A stretch of 38,184 nt of DNA from positions 1-38,184 of the forward strand of contig DVLB01000048.1 of assembly GCA_018715695.1 (NCBI GenBank), read 5' to 3'. Origin of the DNA: Candidatus Galloscillospira stercoripullorum. GTDB lineage: Bacteria > Bacillota > Clostridia > Oscillospirales > Oscillospiraceae. A program made the position numbers and the translations under genes. Within the stretch, counting starts at the first letter, position 1. Each line of letters starts with the position of its first letter. Below the pieces are notes generated by a model. That model was not told the origin of the DNA and did no database searches. It saw nothing but the letters and a program-made list of their open reading frames with translations. This document shows positions 31,345-38,184 of the stretch, one piece after another.

Positions 31345-32108
31345 GCGGTCTCACCCTCCTTTTTCCGGCCCAGGCGGGTGCGGAGATACTGGGCCAGAGC
31401 GGTGAGAAAGCCCAAAGTAAGAAAGCCGCCACAGGGCGCGGCGATGAGCAGAGCGGGATGGACGGCCCCGCCCAGCAGCTTCACGTCCCACAGGCTACCG
31501 GCGCCCAGCAGCTCCCGCACCGCGCCCAGCACCGCCAGTGCCAGGGCGTAGCCCATCCCCGCGCCTAAGGCATCGACCAGAGCGTAGCCGGGGTCCTGCC
31601 GGCTCTGGACGGAGGCCGAACGCACTAGGAGCAAACTGCTCACTGCGATGAGGGGCAGATAGACCCCCAGCTGCTCGGTCTCCACGGGGCACACCAGCGT
31701 GGCCAGCTGGACCGCCGCGGCGGTAAAGGCCGCAATGATGATGAGCTGCGCCATGTGCCGGAAGGCCTTGGGAAACACCTCCCGGGTCAGGGAGATCATG
31801 AGGGCCGAGCATAGCAGCACCGCCAGGGTGCACACCCCCATGAGCACCGCGCTTTTGAGCCGGCTGCCGGCGGCCAGAGCACAGCTGATACCCAAAGCCG
31901 CGGTCAGCAGGGGGTTGCGGGTGAGGAGTCCCTCTCCCAGCAGCCGTCCCGCGGTCTTTTTGTCCAGGGCGAATTTCTGTGCGGTCTTTCCCGCCAGCGT
32001 CCCGGCACCTTTGGCCAAAGCGGCTTGCGCGGAAGCCCTCAGGGTCTTGAGCCGCGCTCCAGCCTTGCCCCGGAACTCCAGCCAGCCCTTAGACGGTTCC
32101 TTCTTCAC
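31341..32108 (-). CDS. rnfE: RnfE-like membrane subunit with altered cysteine sites
   Basis: This 255-residue protein starts at GTG behind GGGAGGTG, overlapping rnfG by 20 bases. About 55 hydrophilic, basic residues precede the RnfE-like core (LLTRNPLLTAALG). The end of the core, GYALALAVLGAVRELLGAGSLW, is typical. The canonical L-G-L-C-P site reads L-G-I-S-C (S75, with C76 next to it). The canonical V-T-N-C site reads A-V-S-S (S158). Three of the four intramembrane cluster ligands expected across RnfA and RnfE are therefore lost outright, and the fourth is shifted by one residue. The length of the N-terminal tail is also unusual. Confidence 0.85.
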   Translation of the reverse strand: MKKEPSKGWLEFRGKAGARLKTLRASAQAALAKGAGTLAGKTAQKFALDKKTAGRLLGEGLLTRNPLLTAALGISCALAAGSRLKSAVLMGVCTLAVLLCSALMISLTREVFPKAFRHMAQLIIIAAFTAAAVQLATLVCPVETEQLGVYLPLIAVSSLLLVRSASVQSRQDPGYALVDALGAGMGYALALAVLGAVRELLGAGSLWDVKLLGGAVHPALLIAAPCGGFLTLGFLTALAQYLRTRLGRKKEGETA

Positions 32109-32685
32109 CGACCTGCACCTCCCCGCTCTGGATCTCGGTCACCACCGCCAAGGCAGCGTTGACACCTTCGGTCACCGAGCGGCTGGTGGTGGTAGCGCCG
32201 CTGATGGCCTCAATGGCGTTGGTGCCCCGTTCCACCCGGACGGTGCCGGATTTTCCGATAAATTGTCCCAAAAACTCCTGTTCTCCAGCAAGAGCGCCCA
32301 TCTCTCCGGTCTCCCGGTGGGAGAGGAGCATCACGCCGGTGACCGATCCGCCCGCGTCCACGCCTACCAGCAGCTGCATGGGTCCGCCGAAGCCCTGGGT
32401 GGTAACGGTGACGCAATAGCCCACCAGCTCCAGGTCGGAGAAGGCGGCCAGAACGCTGTCAGCCTTGCTGTGGTCGAACCAGGTTTCAGAAAAGGAGTCC
32501 GCTCCGGGCATGACGGTCTGGAGCTGGGCCAATTCCCGCTGCGTTCTTCCCTGCTGGATGGGCCCCGCGGTGAGGGCGTTGAGCACGGTCAGGGCCAGGA
32601 CCAGGACCACGCACAGCACCACCGCCGGCACTGCCCGCAGGAGAGCGGGGCCCAGAGGGAGCCGGGTTCTGGATCTACGCGCCAT
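32089..32685 (-). CDS. rnfG: RnfG-like FMN-binding subunit
   Basis: This 198-residue protein starts at ATG behind GGAGGAGAGCGGCC, overlapping rnfD by 11 bases. One N-terminal membrane anchor (AVVLCVVLVLALTVLNALTAG) is followed by an extracytoplasmic FMN-binding domain. The flavinylation motif I-S-G-A-T-T-T is intact near residues 161-167, with T165 the expected attachment site for FMN by ApbE. The usual E-T-P-G-L-G loop reads E-T-G-E-M-G. The intact motif suggests that the complex still moves electrons through its flavins. Confidence 0.9.
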   Translation of the reverse strand: MARRSRTRLPLGPALLRAVPAVVLCVVLVLALTVLNALTAGPIQQGRTQRELAQLQTVMPGADSFSETWFDHSKADSVLAAFSDLELVGYCVTVTTQGFGGPMQLLVGVDAGGSVTGVMLLSHRETGEMGALAGEQEFLGQFIGKSGTVRVERGTNAIEAISGATTTSRSVTEGVNAALAVVTEIQSGEVQVGEEGTV

Positions 32686-33943
32686 GGCCGCTCTCCTCCT
32701 TTCTCACACCGTCTCTTCGGAGCCGGCGCCGGTACATAAGCCCTACCCGGTCAAAAAGCCAGGCAGCGGCATTCATAAGCAGGATGGCGAAGGCCACCCC
32801 CTCGGGGTACGCGCCGAAGTAGCGCAAAAAGACCGTCAGGGCTCCGCACCCCACGCCGTAGAGGACCTGCCCCCAGCCGGTGGTGGGGGAGGTGACAGGG
32901 TCAGTGGCCATGAAGAAAGCGCCCAGCAGCAGCCCGCCCCCGGTGAGCTGATAATACATCCAGTAGAGCCGGTCGCCGCTGGTCTGAGGAAAGAGCCAGG
33001 TGAGCAGGGCCACCGTGCCAATCATGCACAGGGGGATGCGGGGCCGGATGACCCGCCGGACCACCAGATAAAGCCCGCCCAGCAGCACCAGGGCGGCGGA
33101 AACCTCCCCGATGGCACCGCCCCGGATGCCGGTGAGCATTTCCAGGGGCGTGGTGCCCGGCAGGTTTCCCTGATGGAGCGTGGCCATGGGGGTGGCCGCG
33201 GTCACCGCGTCCAAGGCGGAGAGCAGATCAGGACTGGTGCGTGTGGCGGCCCAGGTATTGATGAGGGCCGGGAAGGAGAAGAGGAACACCCGTCCCGCCA
33301 GGGCGGGGTTCATAAAGTTCTTGCCCAGGCCGCCGTAGAGCAGCTTGACCACCACGATGGCAAAAAGCCCGCCGATCGCCACCACCCAATAGGGGGTGGT
33401 CACCGACAGTGTCATGGCAAGCAGTACGCCGGTGACCACGGCGGAGAGGTCTCCCACCGTCTGCCGCTCCCGGCGCAGCGCCCGCCATGCCGCCTCAGCA
33501 CCCACACAGACGGCCACAGACACCGCCGTCACCAGAAAGGACCTGGGGCCGAAGAAGTAGATCCCGGAAAAAAGCAGCGCAGGCAGCAGGGCAATGAGCA
33601 CATCGGCCATCATGCCCCGGGTACTCTCCCGGCCAGTCAGATGGGGAGCGGCACCGGGAAGCTCCCCGCTCTCTCCCCGTCGTCTGTGCCTGGGGTGGAG
33701 CTTCTTGCGCTCAGGCCCGGTCTCCCGGGCCGTTTTCTTCTCCTCAGGGGAGCTGTCTTTTCCCTCCTGCTCCCGGTCCGCTTCGCCGGGACCGCCGTGC
33801 TCCTCGGGAGCGGTCTGCGTCTCGGAGGTGCTTTCCTCTTCCGGGTGGGCGTGGGCCCCGGCGGTGGTCTCCTCCGCTGAAACAACGTTCCCTTCTTTTG
33901 CCTTCTCAGCCTCTCCCTTTGTATCCCGAAGGTCCTCGCTCAC
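32675..33943 (-). CDS. rnfD: RnfD-like membrane subunit with a long acidic N-terminal extension
   Basis: This 422-residue protein starts at GTG 33943, which overlaps the rnfC stop by four bases (GTGA) and follows AGGAGG; the ATG at 33964 is a poorer choice. The RnfD core begins at P-H-L-T-G-R-E-S-T-R near residue 100, a place normally found within the first ten residues or so. Before it lies a hydrophilic stretch rich in Glu, Lys, Ser and Thr. The core has the conserved KLLYGGLGKNFMNPALAGRVFL, the covalent-FMN motif D-A-V-T-A-A-T-P, and FFMATDPVTSPTT. It should carry FMN in the membrane and form part of the ion path. The extension could be a docking or regulatory tail. Confidence 0.9.
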   Translation of the reverse strand: MSEDLRDTKGEAEKAKEGNVVSAEETTAGAHAHPEEESTSETQTAPEEHGGPGEADREQEGKDSSPEEKKTARETGPERKKLHPRHRRRGESGELPGAAPHLTGRESTRGMMADVLIALLPALLFSGIYFFGPRSFLVTAVSVAVCVGAEAAWRALRRERQTVGDLSAVVTGVLLAMTLSVTTPYWVVAIGGLFAIVVVKLLYGGLGKNFMNPALAGRVFLFSFPALINTWAATRTSPDLLSALDAVTAATPMATLHQGNLPGTTPLEMLTGIRGGAIGEVSAALVLLGGLYLVVRRVIRPRIPLCMIGTVALLTWLFPQTSGDRLYWMYYQLTGGGLLLGAFFMATDPVTSPTTGWGQVLYGVGCGALTVFLRYFGAYPEGVAFAILLMNAAAWLFDRVGLMYRRRLRRDGVRKEESGHGA

Positions 33944-35271
33944 GCTCTCCCCTCCTCTCTCCATTCACGCAGCGCCGCTTTCCCCCGGCGTATGCTCTCC
34001 AGCTGCCGGATGCGGGACGGGCAGACATAGGTACAGGCGCCGCACTCCAGGCACCGAGCGCCGTCCAGCTTCTCCAGCATTTCTGTCTTTCCCGCATCGG
34101 AGCAGGCCCCGAGCAAATAGGGCTCCAGCCCGGCGGGGCACACGTCCACGCAGCGCCCGCAGCGCACGCAGCTGCCGCTCTCCTCTCCGTCCCCGGCGCA
34201 CTCCCGTTCGCTCAGGGCCAGGACGGCCTCCTCCCCCTTGCCTATGGGCATGGTGAGGTCAGTAATTGCCTCCCCGGTCATGGCGCCGCCCAGGACCACT
34301 CGGGCCGGGCGCCCCTTCCGCCCGGCCTCCTGGAGCACATCGCCAATCCTGGCGCCCAGGGGCAGGGTGTAGTTGCCAGGCTTCCCCAGCGCGCCCCCGG
34401 CCACGGTGACCAGGCGGCTGGTGAGAGGCTTGCGGAGGTAGACCGCGTCGTAGACCGCCGCAGCGGTGGCGGCGGGAATGACCAGGCAGCCGACATCCAG
34501 GGTGGGACCGCCGGGGCTCATCCGGCGGTGCTTCACCCGCTGGGCCAGGGCCCACGGTTCTCCCTGGGGGTAACGCACCGGAGTCGTGATCACCCGGATG
34601 TCACCTCCCCGCAAGGGCAGGGCCTTCTGGAAGGCGGCGATGGCGTCGCCCTTGTCGCTGCCGATGGCCAGGGTGGCCTCCTTCAGGTCCAGCACCCGCA
34701 TGAGCAGCCGGATACCCCCCAGGATCTCCTCGGTGCGTTCCAGCAGCAGCCGGTGGGTGGAGGTCACATAAGGCTCGCACTCCACGGCGTTGAGGATGAG
34801 GGTATCCACCTTTCCCTCGGCCTCCCGCAGTCGGGCGTAGGTAGGCGCACAGGTGCGGTCCATGTCCACCACGCCGCACTCCCGCACGGCCTTGAGGATC
34901 TCCGCGGGAGAGAGCAGGTCCGGCCGGTCTTTCCGAGGAAGGGGCTCCTCCCGGTCCACAGGGGTGTTCTGCCCGTCGTTTTCCAGGATCACAGCCAATC
35001 CCCTGCCTCCCCGGAAGGGCCGCTCCTCAATGGAGAGCACCCGGCCGGAGACGCTGGCGTGCAGGGGGACGCCCTTGCCGGTGGGTTCGGCCAGCTTTTG
35101 TCCCAGTCTCACCCGGTCCCCCTCTTTCACCAGCACCCTGGGCACCGCACAGCACCATTCCAGGGGCAGTACCACCAGCGCGGGAGGATGGTCCAGCGCG
35201 ACGGGAGAGAGCCTGCGTGTATTTTTCTTCTGTGCCGCGGGGCGCACCCCGCCGCGGAACGCGCGGAACAT
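33940..35271 (-). CDS. rnfC: RnfC-like subunit lacking the FMN/NADH glycine-rich motif
   Basis: This 443-residue protein starts at ATG 35271 behind GGAGTGGAGCC; the longer frame runs through the promoter. The order of parts is RnfC-like: FRGGVRP at the N terminus, a barrel/biotinyl-like region (VKEGDRVRLGQKLAEP), the Rossmann-like VDTLILNAVECEPYVTS, and a C-terminal pair of 4Fe-4S motifs (C-V-R-C-G-R-C-x3-C-P and C-L-E-C-G-A-C-x3-C-P). Canonical RnfC has G-x-G-G-A-G-F-P-T just before the ECEPY block, the site of FMN and NADH. Here residues 133-144 read GVVDMDRTCAPT. NADH oxidation or reduction by this subunit is therefore doubtful, while iron-sulfur relay remains possible. Confidence 0.85.
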   Translation of the reverse strand: MFRAFRGGVRPAAQKKNTRRLSPVALDHPPALVVLPLEWCCAVPRVLVKEGDRVRLGQKLAEPTGKGVPLHASVSGRVLSIEERPFRGGRGLAVILENDGQNTPVDREEPLPRKDRPDLLSPAEILKAVRECGVVDMDRTCAPTYARLREAEGKVDTLILNAVECEPYVTSTHRLLLERTEEILGGIRLLMRVLDLKEATLAIGSDKGDAIAAFQKALPLRGGDIRVITTPVRYPQGEPWALAQRVKHRRMSPGGPTLDVGCLVIPAATAAAVYDAVYLRKPLTSRLVTVAGGALGKPGNYTLPLGARIGDVLQEAGRKGRPARVVLGGAMTGEAITDLTMPIGKGEEAVLALSERECAGDGEESGSCVRCGRCVDVCPAGLEPYLLGACSDAGKTEMLEKLDGARCLECGACTYVCPSRIRQLESIRRGKAALREWREEGRA

Positions 35272-35298
35272 GGCTCCACTCCTTTCATTTTTCGTTTC

Positions 35299-35327
35299 AG
35301 TATACCCCAATCTGTCAAAAAAGTCCA
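35299..35327 (-). promoter_or_regulatory. Candidate promoter of the Rnf-like operon
   Basis: On the minus strand TGGACT (35327-35322), a 17-base spacer and TATACT (35304-35299), 28 bases before the rnfC start. Confidence 0.55.
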
Positions 35328-35414
35328 GCGGCAGCGGGAAAAAGGCTTTTTTCAACTTTTTCCGTGTTCTTAGGGCATTTTGTAGAAATTCCGCCGGAAG
35401 AGAAAATAACGCGA

Positions 35415-35443
35415 TTGACAAATAGGCCCGGAGGCCTTACAAT
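35415..35443 (+). promoter_or_regulatory. Promoter of the T-box/ilvBN transcript
   Basis: A perfect TTGACA at 35415-35420 and TACAAT at 35438-35443 are separated by 17 bases. Transcription would begin near 35450, just before the T-box. Confidence 0.85.
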
Positions 35444-35460
35444 AGGGAGCATCATACCAT

Positions 35461-35734
35461 ATGCGCAGCAAACGCAATGACCGGGAGAGTACCGCCTTGG
35501 TGCCGGCGCAGAGAGGGGACGTGGCCCGTGGGGCCGTGGTGAAAGTCCCTCCGCACCCAGGCAGGGAAGGTCGCCCGCGAGCGGTCACGCCCAGCGGCCA
35601 GAGGGCCGTAAGTGTGGACGGTATCCCGCCGTTAATCGGGCAAGGAGCGCGCGGGGAGCATCCCCGCGAAGCTAGGTGGTACCGCGGAGCATGGCTTCGC
35701 CCTAGGAGTAGGGCGGGACCGTGCTTATTTTTTT
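35461..35734 (+). promoter_or_regulatory. T-box leader controlling ilvBN
   Basis: The basal stem of Stem I is TGACCG (35478-35483) with CGGTCA (35582-35587). The AGTA turn is at 35488-35491, and the next helix is GCCTTGGTGC with GCACCCAGGC. The T-box sequence AGGTGGTACCGCGG is at 35674-35687, with the UGGU bulge that pairs with tRNA ending A-C-C-A. The terminator stem is 35689-35704 with 35709-35724, followed by ATTTTTTT. The most likely specifier codon, opposite AGTA and before a purine, is GTC (Val) at 35570-35572, which suits acetohydroxyacid synthase. The T-box itself is certain; the codon choice is tentative. Uncharged tRNA would favour the antiterminator and switch the genes on. Confidence 0.92.
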
Positions 35735-35775
35735 ATCCCGCGCAGCGCGCGGGGCAACTGAGAAGGAGGGCTTGG

Positions 35776-37488
35776 ATGATGTTAATGAAAGGTTCCCAAA
35801 TCGTGATGGAGTGTCTGCTGGAGCAGGGGGTGGATACGGTCTTCGGCTATCCCGGCGGCACCATTCTCAACATCTACGATGAGTTTGAGCTCCACGGCTA
35901 TGGGGAGAAGATCACCCACATCCTCACCTCCCATGAGCAGGGCGCCTCCCACGCCGCCGACGGCTACGCCCGTTCCACCGGGAAGGTGGGCGTGTGCTTC
36001 GCCACCAGCGGCCCCGGAGCCACCAACCTGACCACCGGCATTGCCACGGCCTACTATGACTCCTCGCCGGTAGTTTTCATCACCTGCAACGTCTCGGAAA
36101 ACCTCATCGGCAAGGACTCCTTCCAAGAGGTGGACATCACCGGTATCACCATGCCCATCACCAAGTGCAACTTCCTGGTGCGGGACGTGAACCGGCTGGC
36201 CGATGTGATCCGGGAGGCCTTTGCCATCGCCCGGTCGGGCCGTCCCGGCCCGGTGCTCATCGACATCGCCAAGAACGTCACCGCCGCCACGGCGGAGTAC
36301 TCCTATCTGCCGGTGTCGGAGCATCCCAACCACGGGCGGCTGGCCAATATGCTCAAGCGGTCCAACCGGGACCTGAAGAACCCGGAACCCGACCAGGGCG
36401 ACATCGACAAGCTCCTGGACATGATCGAGAAGTCGGAGCGGCCCATGGTGCTGGTCGGAGGCGGCGTGATCCGCTCCAAGGGCGCGGTGGAGGAGTTCCG
36501 CAAGTTCATGGAGACCCTGGACGCGCCGGTGGGCTCCACCATCATGGGCGGGGGCGCCTGCCCGGGCAACCACCCGCTGTTCACCGGCATGGTGGGCATG
36601 CACGGCTCCCACGCCTCCAACCTGGCCACCGCCGAGTGTGATCTGCTCATCGCCATCGGCTGCCGGTTCTCCGACCGGGTGGCCACCGATCCCAAGACCT
36701 TCGCCAAAAACGCGAAGATCGTCCACATCGACATCGACCGTTCGGAGATCGACAAAAACGTCATCACCGACCACCATATCATCGGTGACGCCCGCCGGGT
36801 GCTGGAGCTGCTCAACGCCAAGCTGCCCAAGCACGATTATAGCCAGTGGAAGGAGCATGTGTTCTCCCGCAAGGAGGTACCGCTCAAAAAGGACGACATC
36901 CTCCACGCCCACGAAGTGCTGGAGACCATTTCGGAGCTCACCGGCGGGGACGCCATCATTGCCACCGACGTGGGGCAGCACCAGATGTGGTCGTGCCAGT
37001 ACTACCACTTCTCCCGTCCGGGCCAGCTGCTCACCAGCGGCGGCTTCGGCACCATGGGCTTCGGCCTGGGCGCGGCCATGGGTGCCAAGGTGGGTAACCC
37101 CGATAAGGTGGTGGTTCACTGCACCGGAGACGGCTGCTTCCGTATGAACTGCCATGAGCTCTCCACCGTGGAGCACTACCACCTGCCCATCATCACGGTC
37201 ATCTTCAACAACGGCACCCTGGGCATGGTGCGTCAGTGGCAGAACCTCATCTACCAGAAGCGTTTCTCCCAGACCACCCTGGACCGTGGTCCGGACTTTG
37301 TGAAGCTGGCGGAGGCCTATGGGCTCAAGGGCTTCCGAGCCAAAAACCAGGCGGAGTTCGCCGACGCCTTCCGTCAGGCCCTCCAGGCCGGCTGCGGCTG
37401 CGTCATCGACTGCGCCATCCACATCGACGCCATGGTCCACCCCATGGTCAATGGCGGCACCCCCGTCACCGATTTCCTGCTGGATTAA
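35776..37488 (+). CDS. ilvB: Acetohydroxyacid (acetolactate) synthase, large subunit
   Basis: This 570-residue protein starts at ATG 35776 after AAGGAGGG; ATG 35779 is an equally spaced alternative. It is a full-length ThDP enzyme. The N-terminal domain has VFGYPGGTILNIYDEF and the catalytic glutamate in T-S-H-E-Q-G-A. The middle domain has VLVGGGVIRSKGAVEEF, and the C-terminal ThDP-Mg motif is GDGCFRMNCHELSTVEHYHLPIITVIFNN. It condenses pyruvate with pyruvate or 2-oxobutyrate, the first shared step to Val, Leu and Ile. The next gene is the regulatory subunit, 13 bases on, and a T-box governs both. Confidence 0.95.
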   Translation: MMLMKGSQIVMECLLEQGVDTVFGYPGGTILNIYDEFELHGYGEKITHILTSHEQGASHAADGYARSTGKVGVCFATSGPGATNLTTGIATAYYDSSPVVFITCNVSENLIGKDSFQEVDITGITMPITKCNFLVRDVNRLADVIREAFAIARSGRPGPVLIDIAKNVTAATAEYSYLPVSEHPNHGRLANMLKRSNRDLKNPEPDQGDIDKLLDMIEKSERPMVLVGGGVIRSKGAVEEFRKFMETLDAPVGSTIMGGGACPGNHPLFTGMVGMHGSHASNLATAECDLLIAIGCRFSDRVATDPKTFAKNAKIVHIDIDRSEIDKNVITDHHIIGDARRVLELLNAKLPKHDYSQWKEHVFSRKEVPLKKDDILHAHEVLETISELTGGDAIIATDVGQHQMWSCQYYHFSRPGQLLTSGGFGTMGFGLGAAMGAKVGNPDKVVVHCTGDGCFRMNCHELSTVEHYHLPIITVIFNNGTLGMVRQWQNLIYQKRFSQTTLDRGPDFVKLAEAYGLKGFRAKNQAEFADAFRQALQAGCGCVIDCAIHIDAMVHPMVNGGTPVTDFLLD

Positions 37489-37501
37489 GGAGGGACTCAC
37501 T

Positions 37502-38062
37502 GTGAATACCGTAAATAAGCGTCATACGCTGTCCGTTCTGGTGGAGAACGCCGCCGGCGTGCTCAGCCAGGTCTCCCGTCTGTTCTCCCGCAAGGGGTAT
37601 AACATCGAGTCCCTGGCGGTGGGCACCACCGACGACCCCGAGGTCTCCCGTATCACCATCGAGGTCAAGTGCGACGATCTGATGGTGGAGCAGATCATCA
37701 ACCAGCTGCGCAAGCAGTTTTCCGTCTACTCTGTCCGCCTGCTTCCTCCTGCCTCCTCCATCCGACGGGAGCTGGTGCTCATCAAGGTGAAGGCGGAGAG
37801 CCGTGAGGTGCGCAACGAGGTCATCCAGATCGCCAACATCTTCCGTGCCTCCATCATCGACGTATCCTCCAAGAGCCTGACGCTGGCCATCATCGGCGAG
37901 GAGTCCAAGGACGACGCGCTGGAACGCCTGCTGCGGGAGTTTGGCATCCTGGAGCTGGTGCGCACGGGCATGGTGGCCCTGGAGCGCGGCGAAGCCACCA
38001 TCAGCGACAACGACGATAATAAAGAGACCGACGAGTTCGGCTTGGGCAAGAATCTGCTTTAA
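37502..38062 (+). CDS. ilvN: Acetohydroxyacid synthase, small (regulatory) subunit
   Basis: This 186-residue protein starts at GTG behind AAGGAGGGACTCACT. An N-terminal ACT domain (HTLSVLVENAAGVLSQVSRLFSRKGYNIESLAVG) binds valine for feedback control. The C-terminal half (RELVLIKVKAESREVRNEV onwards) resembles the IlvH/IlvN C-terminal domain. It activates the large subunit and confers inhibition. The size is slightly larger than the E. coli IlvH protein because of an acidic tail (SDNDDNKETDEFG). Confidence 0.95.
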   Translation: MNTVNKRHTLSVLVENAAGVLSQVSRLFSRKGYNIESLAVGTTDDPEVSRITIEVKCDDLMVEQIINQLRKQFSVYSVRLLPPASSIRRELVLIKVKAESREVRNEVIQIANIFRASIIDVSSKSLTLAIIGEESKDDALERLLREFGILELVRTGMVALERGEATISDNDDNKETDEFGLGKNLL

Positions 38063-38077
38063 CGCCGCGCTCCAGGC

Positions 38078-38151
38078 GCGCCGCAGGTGCGGCGCACAAG
38101 CGTTTTGCGCAGCAAAACCTTGAACTGGGCGGGATTCACTCCCGCCCAGTT
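38078..38151 (+). other. Three consecutive stem-loops after ilvN
   Basis: GCGCCGC with GCGGCGC (38078-38095), CAAG-C-GTTTTGC with GCAAAAC-CTTG (38097-38122), and AACTGGGCGGGA with TCCCGCCCAGTT (38123-38151). None has a T run. They may separate ilvN from a following gene by processing or attenuation; the window ends before that gene. Confidence 0.6.
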
Positions 38152-38184
38152 GAGTAAGATCCGGGGTCCCCGCCGCGCCGGCGC

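Overview
The window reads as chromosomal DNA of a GC-rich anaerobic Firmicute. Strong AGGAGG ribosome sites, GTG/TTG starts, tRNA genes that encode CCA, a T-box leader, an Rnf-type operon, a DUF1540 protein and a CD1871A-family small CXXC protein together suggest an Oscillospirales gut bacterium of the Flavonifractor/Intestinimonas/Pseudoflavonifractor kind. That placement is inferred from gene content; no search was run.

Layout. 1-841: a tRNA cluster (Gly, Arg, His, Gln, Lys); two structured repeat units sit between tRNA-Arg and tRNA-His, each ending in a copy of the tRNA-Arg 3' end. 925-2293: two AT-richer accessory genes (a DJ-1/PfpI-like protein without the usual cysteine, and a GNAT acetyltransferase). 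2359-4017: a membrane thiol-redox operon (TlpA-like lipoprotein, CD1871A-type peptide, NapH/YccM-like iron-sulfur membrane protein). 4014-5093: galE, followed by a short phosphatase-like remnant and an AT-rich insert with an ankyrin-type gene. 6377-6841: a low-molecular-weight phosphatase.

6933-27641: about 20 kb devoted to one catabolic theme. Two transcripts diverge near 10 kb. The minus-strand one carries a fused CoA-transferase and an MFS transporter. The plus-strand one carries a cyclase-family hydrolase, a metallo-beta-lactamase-fold hydrolase, a beta-keto acid cleavage enzyme (BKACE) and a MATE transporter. An AraC regulator then separates these from a long plus-strand operon: a peptide/opine-type ABC importer (five genes), a carnitine-dehydrogenase-like enzyme, two tandem thiolases, a 3-hydroxyacyl-CoA dehydrogenase, a membrane protein and a CaiB/BaiF CoA-transferase. 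Read together, a substrate is imported, opened by hydrolases, oxidised at a beta-hydroxyl, cleaved by BKACE with acetyl-CoA to acetoacetate plus a new acyl-CoA, and the acetoacetate enters the acetyl-CoA/butyryl-CoA pool. The substrate is unknown.

27664-30649: housekeeping and small genes (pyrB with a PyrI-like zinc tail, a PF06541-type membrane protein, a 70-residue protein, a gamma-carbonic anhydrase-like protein, DUF1540). 30763-35271, minus strand: an Rnf-like operon C-D-G-E-A without rnfB. Its A and E subunits lack the cysteines of the intramembrane iron-sulfur site, and RnfC lacks the glycine-rich FMN/NADH motif. The flavinylation sites of D and G and both 4Fe-4S motifs of RnfC remain, so this may be a repurposed Rnf complex. 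35415-38151: ilvBN (acetohydroxyacid synthase) behind a T-box leader, probably sensing a branched-chain tRNA.
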